Source of the DNA: an uncultured Oscillospiraceae bacterium
GTDB lineage: Bacteria; Bacillota; Clostridia; Oscillospirales; Oscillospiraceae
NCBI GenBank assembly: GCA_900756495.1
Contig: CAAEKI010000031.1
Span: forward strand, 1 to 10,433
Reading direction: 5' to 3'
DNA: 10,433 bases
Made by a program: the position numbers and the translations under genes. This document shows, piece by piece, positions 1 to 6,877 of this stretch (within the stretch, counting starts at the first letter, position 1; each line of letters starts with the position of its first letter). Below the pieces are notes generated by a model, which saw only the letters and a program-made list of their open reading frames with translations, ran no database searches and was not told the origin of the DNA.

Positions 1-1745
1 ATGGTATACGTCTTGTTGCCGCTGGTAAAGCCCTGTTTGCCCTCCACGCTCTCCAGCCGGACGCCGTCCAGATTAAAGATACGCTCTACGCCTCCCACGC
101 CCATCGTGCCGGTGGAGAGGCCCTTAATCTGGCAGGGGCCCAGGCCGACGCCGTAGACGCTGTTCTGGTTTACCCATGTCATCTCAGTTCCGCCGATATC
201 AAAGGTATAGGTGCCCATGACGGTCATGGAGCTCATAGAGGTGCCGTTGACCTCGCTGACCTCGGTAAGGATGCCGTAGGCGTGGCAATCGCCTGTGACG
301 TCGTCCAGAATCAGGTGGCTGATCTCTCCCTGTGCGTTGGTGGCGTAAAACTTCACCATCTTTTCGGTGAGATTCACACCGGCGATGCGGCTGGGATAGA
401 CCTTGACTGCTCCCGTCTCCTTGTAAACATCCAAGATCTCCACATCGTCGGCCAGAGCATAGCTGCCGATTTTGGTTCCCGCGGCATTCACCTTTCCAGA
501 GAGCGAGGTTGTCGTCAAACGCTTGGCCGTCACTCCATTCTCCCCGGAGCTGACTCTGACCAGCGCCCCGGCCTTCAGCGATTTCTCGGAGACCTGATAG
601 GTATATTCATTGCCGTCGGTAGCCCGAACCGTGATGGCATTGGCGGTATAGGCGTTGCCCTTGCTGTCCTCGTATGTATTGGTATTGGCAGCGATGACCA
701 TACCGTAGACCACCGAGCTGCTCTGTACCGCGCTCCGTACAGCCGCCACGCCTCCGTCCCGGCCAAGCAGCACCGTCACGTTATCCCCCACCTGGTAAGC
801 GCCCAAGTCGGACAGATCAAATGCTGCGGCTGTATTTTCAATGGCATACGTCTTGCCCGCAACCGTTACCGACGTGGGCGCGGAGGCTGAGGGACTGGCC
901 TTCTCATAGGTGCCGGTAGCCTTGTTGTTATAGGCCCAGATGGTGCGCATGGATTCCGACCAGTAGACCACATCCAGGTTCTGGACAGCGGAGAGCGTGG
1001 AGGAGGCGCCGCCCCGGTAGACCTTGGCGGTATTCACGTTGAAGGGAATCTGACTCTGCCAGTTCCCTTCGGCCACCACTGGCCCCTCCATAGCGGAGTT
1101 GATCAGTGCCACGCGGTCAATCTCTCCGGCGGCGTTGACCATGCCGGGCTCCAGCGTATTGATATAATAGGTACCGGTCGTCTTGCTGGCAGCCGTCATC
1201 AGGTTATAGAACAGGTACATGGCGTCCTTCCGGCTCATGGCGTCATTGGTCCCGCAGGTCACGCCCACGTCCAGCTTCAGCGCCCGGTACTGGGCCATCT
1301 GTCCGGCGGGCCAGACCCCGGTGAAGTCGCTGTCCTGATAGCCCAGCAGCCGCAGGGCAATGGTAACGCCTTCCGCCAAAGTAATCGTGCGGTTTGGCTC
1401 AAAGTAGCCGTGCAGATTGCCCTTCACCAGTCCCTGATCCACCGCCGCCTTGATCCAGGGGGCGGCCCAGTTGGTCTTGGGCACATCGGGGTAGGGAGAG
1501 ATGCTCACCGTGTCTCCCACGGCATCTCCCGCCGGAGTTGCGGCCACACTCAGTTTGGCAAATTCAGCCCGCGTAACGGTGCTGCCCAGGTTCAGGTTGC
1601 CGTTCTCATCCCCCACCATGATGTCCAGGGCGGCCAGCACCTGTGCAACCTCGTCCTGCGCGGGGACAGATGCGGCCAGGGCGGCAGGGGCCAGGGCCAG
1701 CAGCATCGCCGCAGCCAGCAGACCGGATAACAATCGTTTCTTCAT
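1..1745 (-). CDS. SLH-domain secreted surface protein, 3' end cut by window edge
   Basis: The frame is open for 581 codons from an ATG at 1745 to the left edge, so the C-terminus lies outside the window. Residues 1-24 form a typical signal peptide: MKKR, then a hydrophobic Leu/Ala stretch, with probable cleavage after ALA. Residues 29-183 contain three S-layer-homology-type segments. The second is clearest, with YPDV, NWAAPWIKAAVDQGLVKG and FEPNRTITLAEG at about 85-136; the first carries VTRAEFAKL and the third MSRKDAMYLFYNLM. SLH domains usually hold a protein non-covalently to pyruvylated cell-wall polysaccharide. Residues from about 190 on are Ser/Thr/Val/Gly-rich, beta-looking and not recognised. 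The start is supported by AAAGGAG nine bases upstream. The gene lies 102 bp downstream of the exporter permease on the same strand; I see no functional link. Family assignment is firm, exact role unknown. Confidence 0.88.
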   Translation of the reverse strand, partial: MKKRLLSGLLAAAMLLALAPAALAASVPAQDEVAQVLAALDIMVGDENGNLNLGSTVTRAEFAKLSVAATPAGDAVGDTVSISPYPDVPKTNWAAPWIKAAVDQGLVKGNLHGYFEPNRTITLAEGVTIALRLLGYQDSDFTGVWPAGQMAQYRALKLDVGVTCGTNDAMSRKDAMYLFYNLMTAASKTTGTYYINTLEPGMVNAAGEIDRVALINSAMEGPVVAEGNWQSQIPFNVNTAKVYRGGASSTLSAVQNLDVVYWSESMRTIWAYNNKATGTYEKASPSASAPTSVTVAGKTYAIENTAAAFDLSDLGAYQVGDNVTVLLGRDGGVAAVRSAVQSSSVVYGMVIAANTNTYEDSKGNAYTANAITVRATDGNEYTYQVSEKSLKAGALVRVSSGENGVTAKRLTTTSLSGKVNAAGTKIGSYALADDVEILDVYKETGAVKVYPSRIAGVNLTEKMVKFYATNAQGEISHLILDDVTGDCHAYGILTEVSEVNGTSMSSMTVMGTYTFDIGGTEMTWVNQNSVYGVGLGPCQIKGLSTGTMGVGGVERIFNLDGVRLESVEGKQGFTSGNKTYT

Positions 1746-1810
1746 CGTCTTTTGCTCCTTTGTCGTATCAGGGTACAGACGGACAGCCCCGGGGCCATCC
1801 CCCCAAGTGG

Positions 1811-1839
1811 ATGATACCAGAGCGCGCCGGGCGGCGCAA
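1811..1839 (-). promoter_or_regulatory. Possible promoter of the SLH-protein gene
   Basis: On the minus strand, TTGCGC (1834-1839) is followed after 17 bases by TATCAT (1811-1816). The -10 matches five of six consensus positions but the -35 only three. The -35 and spacer lie in a GC-rich stretch that can fold as GCGCCG-CC-CGGCGC. That fold is not followed by a T-run, so a terminator for the upstream permease gene cannot be claimed. Weak call. Confidence 0.3.
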
Positions 1840-1847
1840 GCCCCGGT

Positions 1848-3065
1848 TTAATCATAGCGCAGCGCGTCGATGGGATTAAGCTTGGCCGCCTTATTGGCGG
1901 GCAGGTAGCCGAAGAGAATTCCGATGGCCACCGATACGCCGAAGGCGATGGCGACAGAACCCACCGTGGGGACCGCGGAATAGCCCTCCGCCCCCGACAT
2001 CAGGGAGGCAATGAGCTTGCCTACCACCCCCGCCAGGGCCACGCCCAGACCGATCCCCAGAATTCCGCCAATGGCGGAGGTGGTGCCGGCCTCGATAATA
2101 AACTGTCCCCGTATATCCTTGCCCTTGGCCCCCAGAGATTTTCGAATGCCGATCTCCCGCGTACGCTCGGTCACCGAAACCAGCATGATATTCATAATGC
2201 CAATGCCGCCCACCAGCAGGGAGATGGCGGCAATGGCCACCAGCACAATCATCAGCGTGTTGAGCATGGTATTCATCGCATCCATCATCTCAGCGGAGGT
2301 CATGACAAAGTAGGGGTCATCCTGAAAGATCTGGTACAGCCGGGTCTCAATCAGTCCCTTACCGATGGAAGCGAGATCCTTGGTGGCGCTGGTAAAGAGA
2401 TAGAGGCTGGCGTTAGACGTACCGTTCAGCCGCAGTGCGTTGGTATAGGGAATGTAGATCTGATCGTCCGCGCTTCCTTCCTCGGAGCCGGCGCTCTCTT
2501 TCAGTACGCCCACGACCTTGAACGGAACGCCCTTGATGGTAATCGTCTGGTCCAGTGCATTTCCCTGAAAAGCCGTTTTTTCCAGATAGGACCCAATAAC
2601 ACAGACGCTCTGAGCATACTCTACGTCCACATAGGTGAGGAAACGTCCCTTGGTCACCGACTGGCCGCCCGACATGGTCTCTCCCCGCTCATTGAGGAAT
2701 GACTGCCCCACGCCGTAAACGCTGGTGCGCTCAAACTCGTCCCCGCCCTGCCGCACCACGCCCTGAACGCTGACATAGGGAGTAAAACCGGACAGGTACT
2801 GTGGGTACTTTTCCACCAGCTCCTTCATGTCATCAGGCGAGACCGATCGGGAAGAAGTGCCGTAATCCATGATTTGGACCTGGATCAGGTTGGCGCCCAG
2901 CTTCTCGAACTGCTCGTTCATCATTACCTCCATGCCGTTTCCCAGACTGGTAATGATGATAACGGCCGCCACGCCGATGATGATGCCCAGCATTGTAAGG
3001 AGGGCCCGCATCTTGCTGGTCATCAGTGATTTGATGGCGAGCCGGAAGGACTGACTGAAATTCAC
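1848..3065 (-). CDS. MacB/FtsX-type ABC transporter permease (YknZ-like)
   Basis: This 405-residue protein has the classic MacB-type permease plan without a fused ATPase. One membrane segment lies at about 21-40, then a large extracytoplasmic MacB_PCD-like domain (about 42-265), then three membrane segments near 268-298, 325-353 and 368-390. The diagnostic cytoplasmic loop VTERTREIGIRKSLGA follows the second segment (about 298-313), and the family-typical tail AAKLNPIDALRYD ends the protein. Such permeases couple ATP hydrolysis on the inner face to mechanical movement of substrate handled by an extracytoplasmic adaptor; they do not form a simple import channel. The GTG start overlaps the stop of the ATPase gene (GTGA), with GGGGAGGAGG just before it, so the two are translationally coupled. 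Substrate unknown: drugs, peptides, lipids or a toxin are all possible for this family. Confidence 0.92.
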   Translation of the reverse strand: MNFSQSFRLAIKSLMTSKMRALLTMLGIIIGVAAVIIITSLGNGMEVMMNEQFEKLGANLIQVQIMDYGTSSRSVSPDDMKELVEKYPQYLSGFTPYVSVQGVVRQGGDEFERTSVYGVGQSFLNERGETMSGGQSVTKGRFLTYVDVEYAQSVCVIGSYLEKTAFQGNALDQTITIKGVPFKVVGVLKESAGSEEGSADDQIYIPYTNALRLNGTSNASLYLFTSATKDLASIGKGLIETRLYQIFQDDPYFVMTSAEMMDAMNTMLNTLMIVLVAIAAISLLVGGIGIMNIMLVSVTERTREIGIRKSLGAKGKDIRGQFIIEAGTTSAIGGILGIGLGVALAGVVGKLIASLMSGAEGYSAVPTVGSVAIAFGVSVAIGILFGYLPANKAAKLNPIDALRYD

Positions 3066-3802
3066 GCCTCCTCCCCCCTCTCATCGTCCTCGTGGGGCTG
3101 GACAACAGCCTGGGGATCATGGGCGTCGCCGTCGTAAATAATCCTTCCGTCCTGGAGGCGGACAATGCGCTTGGCCTTGACGGCAATGGAGTTGTCATGG
3201 GTAATGAGGACCACCGTGTCCCCCTCCCGGTTGAGCTTCTGAAGGAAGGAGAGGACCTCCCGCCCTGTACGGGAGTCCAGCGCGCCGGTCGGCTCGTCGG
3301 CCAGAATCACCGAGGGATTGCCTGCCAGAGCCCGGGCAATGGATACCCGCTGCTGCTGGCCGCCGGATAGCTGAGAGGGCAGGTTCTTATATTTGTCGGC
3401 CAGCCCCACCCGCTCCAGGGAGGTCATAGCCCGCTCATGCCGCTCAGCGGCGCCCACCCCGCCGTAGAGAAGCGGCAGCTCCACGTTCTCCAGTACGTTG
3501 AGCTTGGGAATCAGGTTGTACTGCTGGAAAATAAATCCCAGCATCTTGTTTCGAATCTCGGCCTGCTGGTCGTCGTCCATCGTGGACACATCCACGCCGC
3601 CCAGCAGGTAGGTGCCGGAGGTTGGCACATCCAGACAGCCGATGATATTCATCGCAGTGGATTTCCCGGATCCGGAGGATCCCACGATGGCGACAAATTC
3701 TCCCTGATCCACTGTCATGGTCACGCCGTCCAGGGCGTGCACCGTCTCTTCACCCATCTGGTATATCTTATAGACGTCTTTAAATTCGATGAGGTGTCCC
3801 AT
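3062..3802 (-). CDS. MacB/LolD-type ABC transporter ATP-binding protein (YknY-like)
   Basis: This is a complete ATPase subunit. Numbered from the ATG at 3802 (246 residues), it shows Walker [10 protein letters not shown] (41-49), a Q-loop at FQQYNLIP (about 92-98), the signature LSGGQQQR (145-152), Walker [13 protein letters not shown] (165-176) and the switch His in THD (202). The sequence around [10 protein letters not shown] is typical of the LolD/MacB/FtsE branch that partners FtsX-fold permeases. A GTG twelve bases earlier (3814) would overlap the adaptor stop, but it has no ribosome site at a useful distance. The ATG has GGGTGG about eight bases upstream, formed by the last adaptor codons, so I prefer it. 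The gene starts 4 bp after the adaptor and overlaps the permease by 4 bp. The Asp/Glu-rich tail (about 229-246) is not a known motif. Confidence 0.93.
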   Translation of the reverse strand: MGHLIEFKDVYKIYQMGEETVHALDGVTMTVDQGEFVAIVGSSGSGKSTAMNIIGCLDVPTSGTYLLGGVDVSTMDDDQQAEIRNKMLGFIFQQYNLIPKLNVLENVELPLLYGGVGAAERHERAMTSLERVGLADKYKNLPSQLSGGQQQRVSIARALAGNPSVILADEPTGALDSRTGREVLSFLQKLNREGDTVVLITHDNSIAVKAKRIVRLQDGRIIYDGDAHDPQAVVQPHEDDERGEEA

Positions 3803-3806
3803 AAGC

Positions 3807-5453
3807 TTAGCCACCCATCATCATGTCCATGAAGTTGCTGGATTGGACGGCATAAACGATGGTATCCCCCTCGGACAGCCCAGAGGTAATCTCAATGTTA
3901 GTCCCGTCAGTGCGGCCCAGGGTGACTTCAACCTTGCTCAGCTTGGTAATATCGGCCACGGTAAGCCCATCCTCGCTGAGGGCTCCGGGCCCGGCAACTG
4001 TCACCAGGTTGCCCTCCTCCACGGCCTCCACCGGGATACACAGGACGTCGCCGATCTCCTCGGAAATGATCTCGGCAGATACGTTCATTCCGGGATACAG
4101 CTCCTCCGGCGCTCCGTCCACCCGAATCGTCACCGGATAGTTGGTGATGCCGTTGAGCGTGGTACCGTTAATATTGATGGTCTCTACTGTTCCGGTATAG
4201 GTCATGCCGTCCAGGGCGGAGGCAGTGATTTCCACCGTCTGCCCTACCTGTACCTTACTGATATCCAGCTCGTGGACATCCATTTTAAACTCCAGGGCGC
4301 TCATGTCGTAGATAACCGCCATATAGCTGATACCGGTAGAGGCGGTATTTGTGGGATCCACATTGTCTCCCACCTTGTAATTCATCTCAATGATCGTACC
4401 GTCAATTGGAGAAGTAATGACATAATCGTCCAGGCTGTCCCGTGCCGACTGAAGTGCCAGCTCGGCACTCTGGATACTGAGCCTGGCGTTCTCAATCTGG
4501 CTGTCCATGTCGGTGGAGTCAAACGCCCCCAGCAGTTGGCCGTCGTATACCCGGTCTCCCTCCTTGACCGTGAGACTCTTGAGTTCTCCCGAGGTCTTGG
4601 CCACCACCTGCTTGCTCTCACCGTATTCAAAGGTTCCGCCCCCGGCGCAGGTAGCCGCGCCGACAGAGGCCGTTCCGGTGGAGGTATCCGTGAGGACGCC
4701 GGGGTTCTGAACCAGGATGGTTACATTTCGTACTAGTGTACCGCCCGCCCCTACACTGTCGGTAGCGGCGATGGAGTCGATGGTACCTGCAACGGTCTCA
4801 GCCGTACCGTCCACCATCACGGTAGCGCCCTGTCCTGCATAGAAAGCTGCAGCGTCTGCCGAATGGAAGGGGAGGGTAATCTTCATATGATCCCGGTCCA
4901 GGATATCGGCGATAGGCGTTCCAGCGGCCAAGATATCTCCCTCGTCCACATAGAGCTTGGTCACCACGCCGGCGGCGGTGGCCTCCACCCGCTGGTTCTT
5001 CTCCGCATCAGACTGGCTCTTCAGCAGATTATTCAGGTTGACCTTGGCCTGTTCCAGCGCGATCTCCTGCTGCTGAATGCTGTTCTCTACGCTTTGGGCG
5101 TCCACCCGAAAGAGCACGTCGTCCTTGTGGACCGTATCCCCCTCCTGGAAGGGGGCCTCCAGGATCTCTCCCTTTACCAGCGCCGTGACCTTATAGGAAT
5201 CGATGGGCTGGATGGTGCCTGTACCCGAAACGGCCACCGTCATATCCTGCCGGGTCACGGTAACCGGTATGTAGGCCATGCCGACCAAGCTCTGGGTCCC
5301 GGCCATACAGCGGGAGAGCAGGAAGAGGATCACGGCTGCAATGACCACGATAATGATCAGCCGCTTGAGCCATTTGCGTTTCTTCTTGGGCGGCTTGAAG
5401 GCGGCCTGCCCCTCCCCGGCGGAGGACGTTTGCTTTTGTTGCGTCGTTTCCAT
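3807..5453 (-). CDS. HlyD/MacA-type membrane-fusion adaptor with two lipoyl/hairpin modules
   Basis: This 548-residue protein is anchored by one N-terminal membrane segment (about 31-47) after a basic PPKKKRK stretch; the rest is extracytoplasmic. It carries two lipoyl-coiled-coil modules. Module 1 (about 82-186) has GEILEAPFQEGDTVHKDDVL, a short Gln/Glu-rich hairpin, then GVVTKLYVDEGDILAAGTPI. Module 2 (about 280-368) has GELKSLTVKEGDRVYDGQLL, a hairpin, then GTIIEMNYKVGDNVDPT. Beta-barrel and membrane-proximal regions follow (about 385-540; LYPGMNVSAEI and VLCIPVEAV are typical of the family). YknX/MacA adaptors usually carry one such module in under 400 residues, so this one is extended. 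The start has AAGGAG nine bases upstream. Adaptors of this kind work with the MacB-type permease and ATPase, which follow directly. The Met/Gly-rich end MDMMMGG is odd. Confidence 0.9.
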   Translation of the reverse strand: METTQQKQTSSAGEGQAAFKPPKKKRKWLKRLIIIVVIAAVILFLLSRCMAGTQSLVGMAYIPVTVTRQDMTVAVSGTGTIQPIDSYKVTALVKGEILEAPFQEGDTVHKDDVLFRVDAQSVENSIQQQEIALEQAKVNLNNLLKSQSDAEKNQRVEATAAGVVTKLYVDEGDILAAGTPIADILDRDHMKITLPFHSADAAAFYAGQGATVMVDGTAETVAGTIDSIAATDSVGAGGTLVRNVTILVQNPGVLTDTSTGTASVGAATCAGGGTFEYGESKQVVAKTSGELKSLTVKEGDRVYDGQLLGAFDSTDMDSQIENARLSIQSAELALQSARDSLDDYVITSPIDGTIIEMNYKVGDNVDPTNTASTGISYMAVIYDMSALEFKMDVHELDISKVQVGQTVEITASALDGMTYTGTVETININGTTLNGITNYPVTIRVDGAPEELYPGMNVSAEIISEEIGDVLCIPVEAVEEGNLVTVAGPGALSEDGLTVADITKLSKVEVTLGRTDGTNIEITSGLSEGDTIVYAVQSSNFMDMMMGG

Positions 5454-5500
5454 ATACGGTATCTCCTTCTAAATGCTCTGTGCTTTTGGATTATACAGTC

Positions 5501-6139
5501 TCAGCCGGTACATGGCTCCTTCGCCATGCCGCGCCTGAGAATGTCCAACAAATGATGGTAGCGTATCCGGACCGGCCCAGGATCCTCTTCCTGAATGGCG
5601 GTACAGAGCAGCGGTCCGGTAACCCCCATAAGGATATGAACCATGTCCGGCAAATCTTCCGGTACCCTCAGGGAAAGGCGGGCAGTGTCGACAGCAGCGA
5701 GAAAACCCCTGAGCAGCTCCTCAGGCCTCAGGCCGGGCAGCAGCGCGTCATGCCGTACCCCCGCATTGCGCCGCAGGATATCCATCAGATTCCCAATGGT
5801 CTCATCAGCCTCCGGTTCCCGGCTGCAGTCCAGTGTAAAATCAAACAGCCGCTCAAACGCCGCGAACAGATCTCCATTCTTCTCCTTCAAAAAGCGCTCC
5901 ATAAGGCCCACCAGCCGCTGAGCATACTCCTCTGTCAGATAGCGGAACAGCTCCTCCTTGTCGGCAAAGTACATGTAAAAGCTCCCTCTCGGGATGCCCG
6001 CTTCCCGAATCATGCGGTTGATGGACGCGTCAGCATAGGAAGTCCTGGCAAACTCGTGCCGGGCTGCCGCCAAAAGCTTTTGACGCTTTTCTTCCGGAAG
6101 GTGGAAAAAGGTACTGCTGGGCACTTCGGATCCCCCCAT
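5501..6139 (-). CDS. TetR/AcrR-family transcriptional regulator
   Basis: This 212-residue regulator has the TetR DNA-binding head near its N-terminus: EEKRQKLLAAARHEFARTSY followed by ASINRMIREAGIPRGSFYMYFADKEEL (about 37-63), the standard helix-turn-helix with the YxYFxxKEEL signature. The remainder is helical and variable, as expected for a ligand-binding and dimerisation domain. It is the first gene of the exporter unit, 47 bp before the adaptor, and almost certainly controls it. It has its own promoter, with a GACA-N3-TGTC dyad over the transcription start, suggesting autorepression. The ATG at 6139 is preceded only by a weak AGG; another ATG 19 bases upstream is out of frame. From the tetR promoter the leader would be about 11 bases, so translation may be inefficient. 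The ligand cannot be read from sequence. Confidence 0.92.
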   Translation of the reverse strand: MGGSEVPSSTFFHLPEEKRQKLLAAARHEFARTSYADASINRMIREAGIPRGSFYMYFADKEELFRYLTEEYAQRLVGLMERFLKEKNGDLFAAFERLFDFTLDCSREPEADETIGNLMDILRRNAGVRHDALLPGLRPEELLRGFLAAVDTARLSLRVPEDLPDMVHILMGVTGPLLCTAIQEEDPGPVRIRYHHLLDILRRGMAKEPCTG

Positions 6140-6141
6140 AT

Positions 6142-6152
6142 GACAACCTGTC
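6142..6152. promoter_or_regulatory. Probable TetR operator, GACA-N3-TGTC
   Basis: The inverted repeat GACAACCTGTC has perfect 4-bp arms around a 3-bp centre. It spans the predicted start point (about 6150) of the tetR promoter and lies directly before the tetR ATG. Placement is ideal for autorepression of the whole operon. Arms are short, so the call rests mainly on position. Confidence 0.45.
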
Positions 6153-6156
6153 GTTC

Positions 6157-6185
6157 ATTTTAGACGTCCGGTTGGCATAAGTCAA
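6157..6185 (-). promoter_or_regulatory. Sigma-A-type promoter for tetR and the exporter operon
   Basis: The minus strand reads TTGACT (6180-6185), a 17-base spacer and TAAAAT (6157-6162): five of six matches at each hexamer with ideal spacing. Transcription should begin about 6150, only some 11 bases before the tetR start codon. Confidence 0.7.
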
Positions 6186-6218
6186 TCCCCGCTGGAAGAA
6201 TTCAGAGATTGTTTACAG

Positions 6219-6247
6219 TTTATACCCTCCAGCAGGTGGAAGGTCAA
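6219..6247 (-). promoter_or_regulatory. MerR-family-type promoter/operator
   Basis: The minus strand shows -35 TTGACC (6242-6247). A dyad starts at the ACC of that hexamer: ACCTTCCA, a five-base centre CCTGC, then TGGAGGGT (6224-6244), arms matching at seven of eight positions. It is followed at once by TATAAACT. The -10 can be read as TATAAA at 17 bases or TAAACT at 19 bases. A dyad filling the -35/-10 spacer is the hallmark of MerR-family activators, and the arms resemble the ACCTTCC/GGAAGGT boxes of CueR-type members. It reads toward tetR, 80 bp downstream. No MerR-type gene is in the window. Confidence 0.6.
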
Positions 6248-6301
6248 GTGGTATCATACAGCAAAAGAGGAAATATCGCCTTAAAGAATCCATTAATCTT
6301 T

Positions 6302-6315
6302 TCTTAAAATTAAGA
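6302..6315. repeat. CTTA/TAAG dyad, site 1
   Basis: TCTTAA-AA-TTAAGA: perfect 6-bp arms and a 2-bp centre. First of three dyads sharing CTTA...TAAG in 90 bp between two regulator genes. Candidate operator; A/T richness raises the chance level. Confidence 0.45.
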
Positions 6316-6319
6316 CTGT

Positions 6320-6347
6320 TTGAAGGACACCTGCACTCTATCATAAT
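6320..6347 (+). promoter_or_regulatory. Possible promoter of the XRE regulator gene
   Basis: TTGAAG (6320-6325), a 16-base spacer and CATAAT (6342-6347). The -10 matches five of six positions and the -35 four of six. Transcription would start near 6354, inside dyad site 2, leaving a leader of about 100 bases. Confidence 0.4.
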
Positions 6348-6368
6348 TCTTATTTTTTAAGAAGTCAA
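6340..6368 (-). promoter_or_regulatory. Second leftward sigma-A-type promoter, spacer filled by a dyad
   Basis: On the minus strand TTGACT (6363-6368) is followed after 17 bases by TATGAT (6340-6345), five of six matches at each hexamer. Dyad site 2 (6347-6363) occupies almost the whole spacer. It would give tetR a leader of roughly 190 bases, as no gene lies between. Confidence 0.5.
6347..6363. repeat. CTTA/TAAG dyad, site 2
   Basis: TTCTTA-TTTTT-TAAGAA: perfect 6-bp arms, 5-bp centre. It overlaps the leftward promoter spacer and the predicted start of the rightward promoter, so a protein bound here could control both directions. Confidence 0.5.
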
Positions 6369-6374
6369 TTATTT

Positions 6375-6390
6375 TTCTTAATTATAAGGA
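6375..6390. repeat. CTTA/TAAG dyad, site 3
   Basis: TTCTTA-ATTA-TAAGGA: CTTA/TAAG core intact, one mismatch in the outer arm, 4-bp centre. It lies about 27 bp from the centre of site 2, on the XRE side. Confidence 0.4.
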
Positions 6391-6417
6391 AAAATACCCC
6401 TGTTTCTCAATTCTAAA

Positions 6418-6431
6418 CTACAATAATGTAG
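6418..6431. repeat. CTACA-ATAA-TGTAG dyad before the XRE ribosome site
   Basis: Perfect 5-bp arms around ATAA, ending seven bases before the AAGGAGGG ribosome site of the XRE gene. It could be a protein operator or a small mRNA hairpin. The arms resemble the TACA/TGTA of CopY/BlaI-type operators, but the centre is two bases longer than usual there, so that assignment is doubtful. Confidence 0.35.
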
Positions 6432-6454
6432 CTAGGCAAGGAGGGACAGGCTGC

Positions 6455-6784
6455 ATGAATGATTTTGGCTTTTTGCTGCGTTTAGCCAGGGAGAAGCGCG
6501 GCCTGACGCAGCTGCAGGTCATGCGGCAAACCGGCATCAACAACAAGACGTTGTCAGGGTATGAAAACGGCATTTCTGAGCCTGACCTGCAAACGCTCAC
6601 TGTTCTGCTTCGTCTGTATGATGTATCGGCGGACAAGATGCTGGGTTTGGAGCCGCTCGATAGGGCCGGGGCGGAGACTCCTTTGGAGTGCGAACTCCTG
6701 CAGCTGTTCCGCCGCCTTCCAGAGGACGAGAGAGAGCTGTGCGTCCTTCTTTTAAAAACACTGCTCCAGCACCGAAAAAAATAG
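6455..6784 (+). CDS. XRE-family helix-turn-helix regulator
   Basis: This short 109-residue protein has a Cro/C1-type helix-turn-helix over residues 6-62: LLRLAREKRGLTQLQVMRQT, then TLSGYENGISEPDLQTLTVL and an LYDVSADKMLGL end, matching the HTH_3 pattern closely. Residues 63-109 form a charged, Leu-rich tail (ELLQLFRRLPEDEREL...) that probably serves dimerisation; there is no ligand or protease domain. The start is fixed by AAGGAGGG about nine bases upstream. It is divergent from the tetR-exporter operon, with 315 bp of dyad-rich DNA between them, and lies 93 bp before the SpoIIQ-like gene on the same strand. Autoregulation, and possibly a say in exporter control, is plausible but inferred from layout only. 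Target and signal unknown. Confidence 0.88.
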   Translation: MNDFGFLLRLAREKRGLTQLQVMRQTGINNKTLSGYENGISEPDLQTLTVLLRLYDVSADKMLGLEPLDRAGAETPLECELLQLFRRLPEDERELCVLLLKTLLQHRKK

Positions 6785-6823
6785 GCTGGCGCGGTTGGCT
6801 GAGAGAAAATTTTTATCTTCCAT

Positions 6824-6853
6824 GTATAACCATCCCCGGGGCTGTCCAAAATA
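6824..6853 (+). promoter_or_regulatory. Candidate sigma-F (forespore) promoter for the SpoIIQ-like gene
   Basis: GTATA (6824-6828) matches the sigma-F -35 consensus GYWTA fully. After 15 bases comes GTCCAAAATA (6844-6853), close to GGNRANANTW with the leading G and all of A, A, T and A in place but T and C at the second and fourth positions. Start would fall near 6860, at the 5' edge of the GGAGG ribosome site, which is tight. Confidence 0.5.
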
Positions 6854-6877
6854 GCCTCGGAGGTGCTATACGGAACA

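Larger units (their letters stand above)
6140..6454. other. 315-bp regulatory region between tetR-exporter operon and XRE gene
   Basis: No coding frame is credible here. The stretch 6270-6430 is much richer in A+T than its surroundings. It holds several promoter-like elements on both strands and at least six short dyads, listed separately. All lie between two divergent regulator genes, so this is a shared control region, not unannotated coding sequence. I found no riboswitch-like fold. Confidence 0.8.

Noticed and set aside
282..890. Plus-strand 202-codon open frame inside the SLH gene
   Set aside because: It is a shadow of the opposite-strand SLH gene, with no ribosome site and no protein-like domain. 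The same holds for the long plus frames inside the adaptor gene (3789-4736, 4863-5555).
1822..1837. GC-rich hairpin GCGCCG-CC-CGGCGC after the permease gene as a terminator
   Set aside because: The loop is too small and no T-run follows on the minus strand.
5490..5495. TATAAT on the minus strand between the tetR and adaptor genes, a possible internal promoter
   Set aside because: The base 17 positions upstream is GAGCCA, not a -35, and there is no TGn extension. The close gene spacing fits read-through from tetR.
6834..6847. CCCCGGGGCTGTCC before the SpoIIQ-like gene occurs again, same sense, before the SLH gene (complement of 1781-1794)
   Set aside because: A single 14-bp GC-rich match in 10 kb is about what chance allows, the SLH copy has no sigma-F -35, and flanks do not match.
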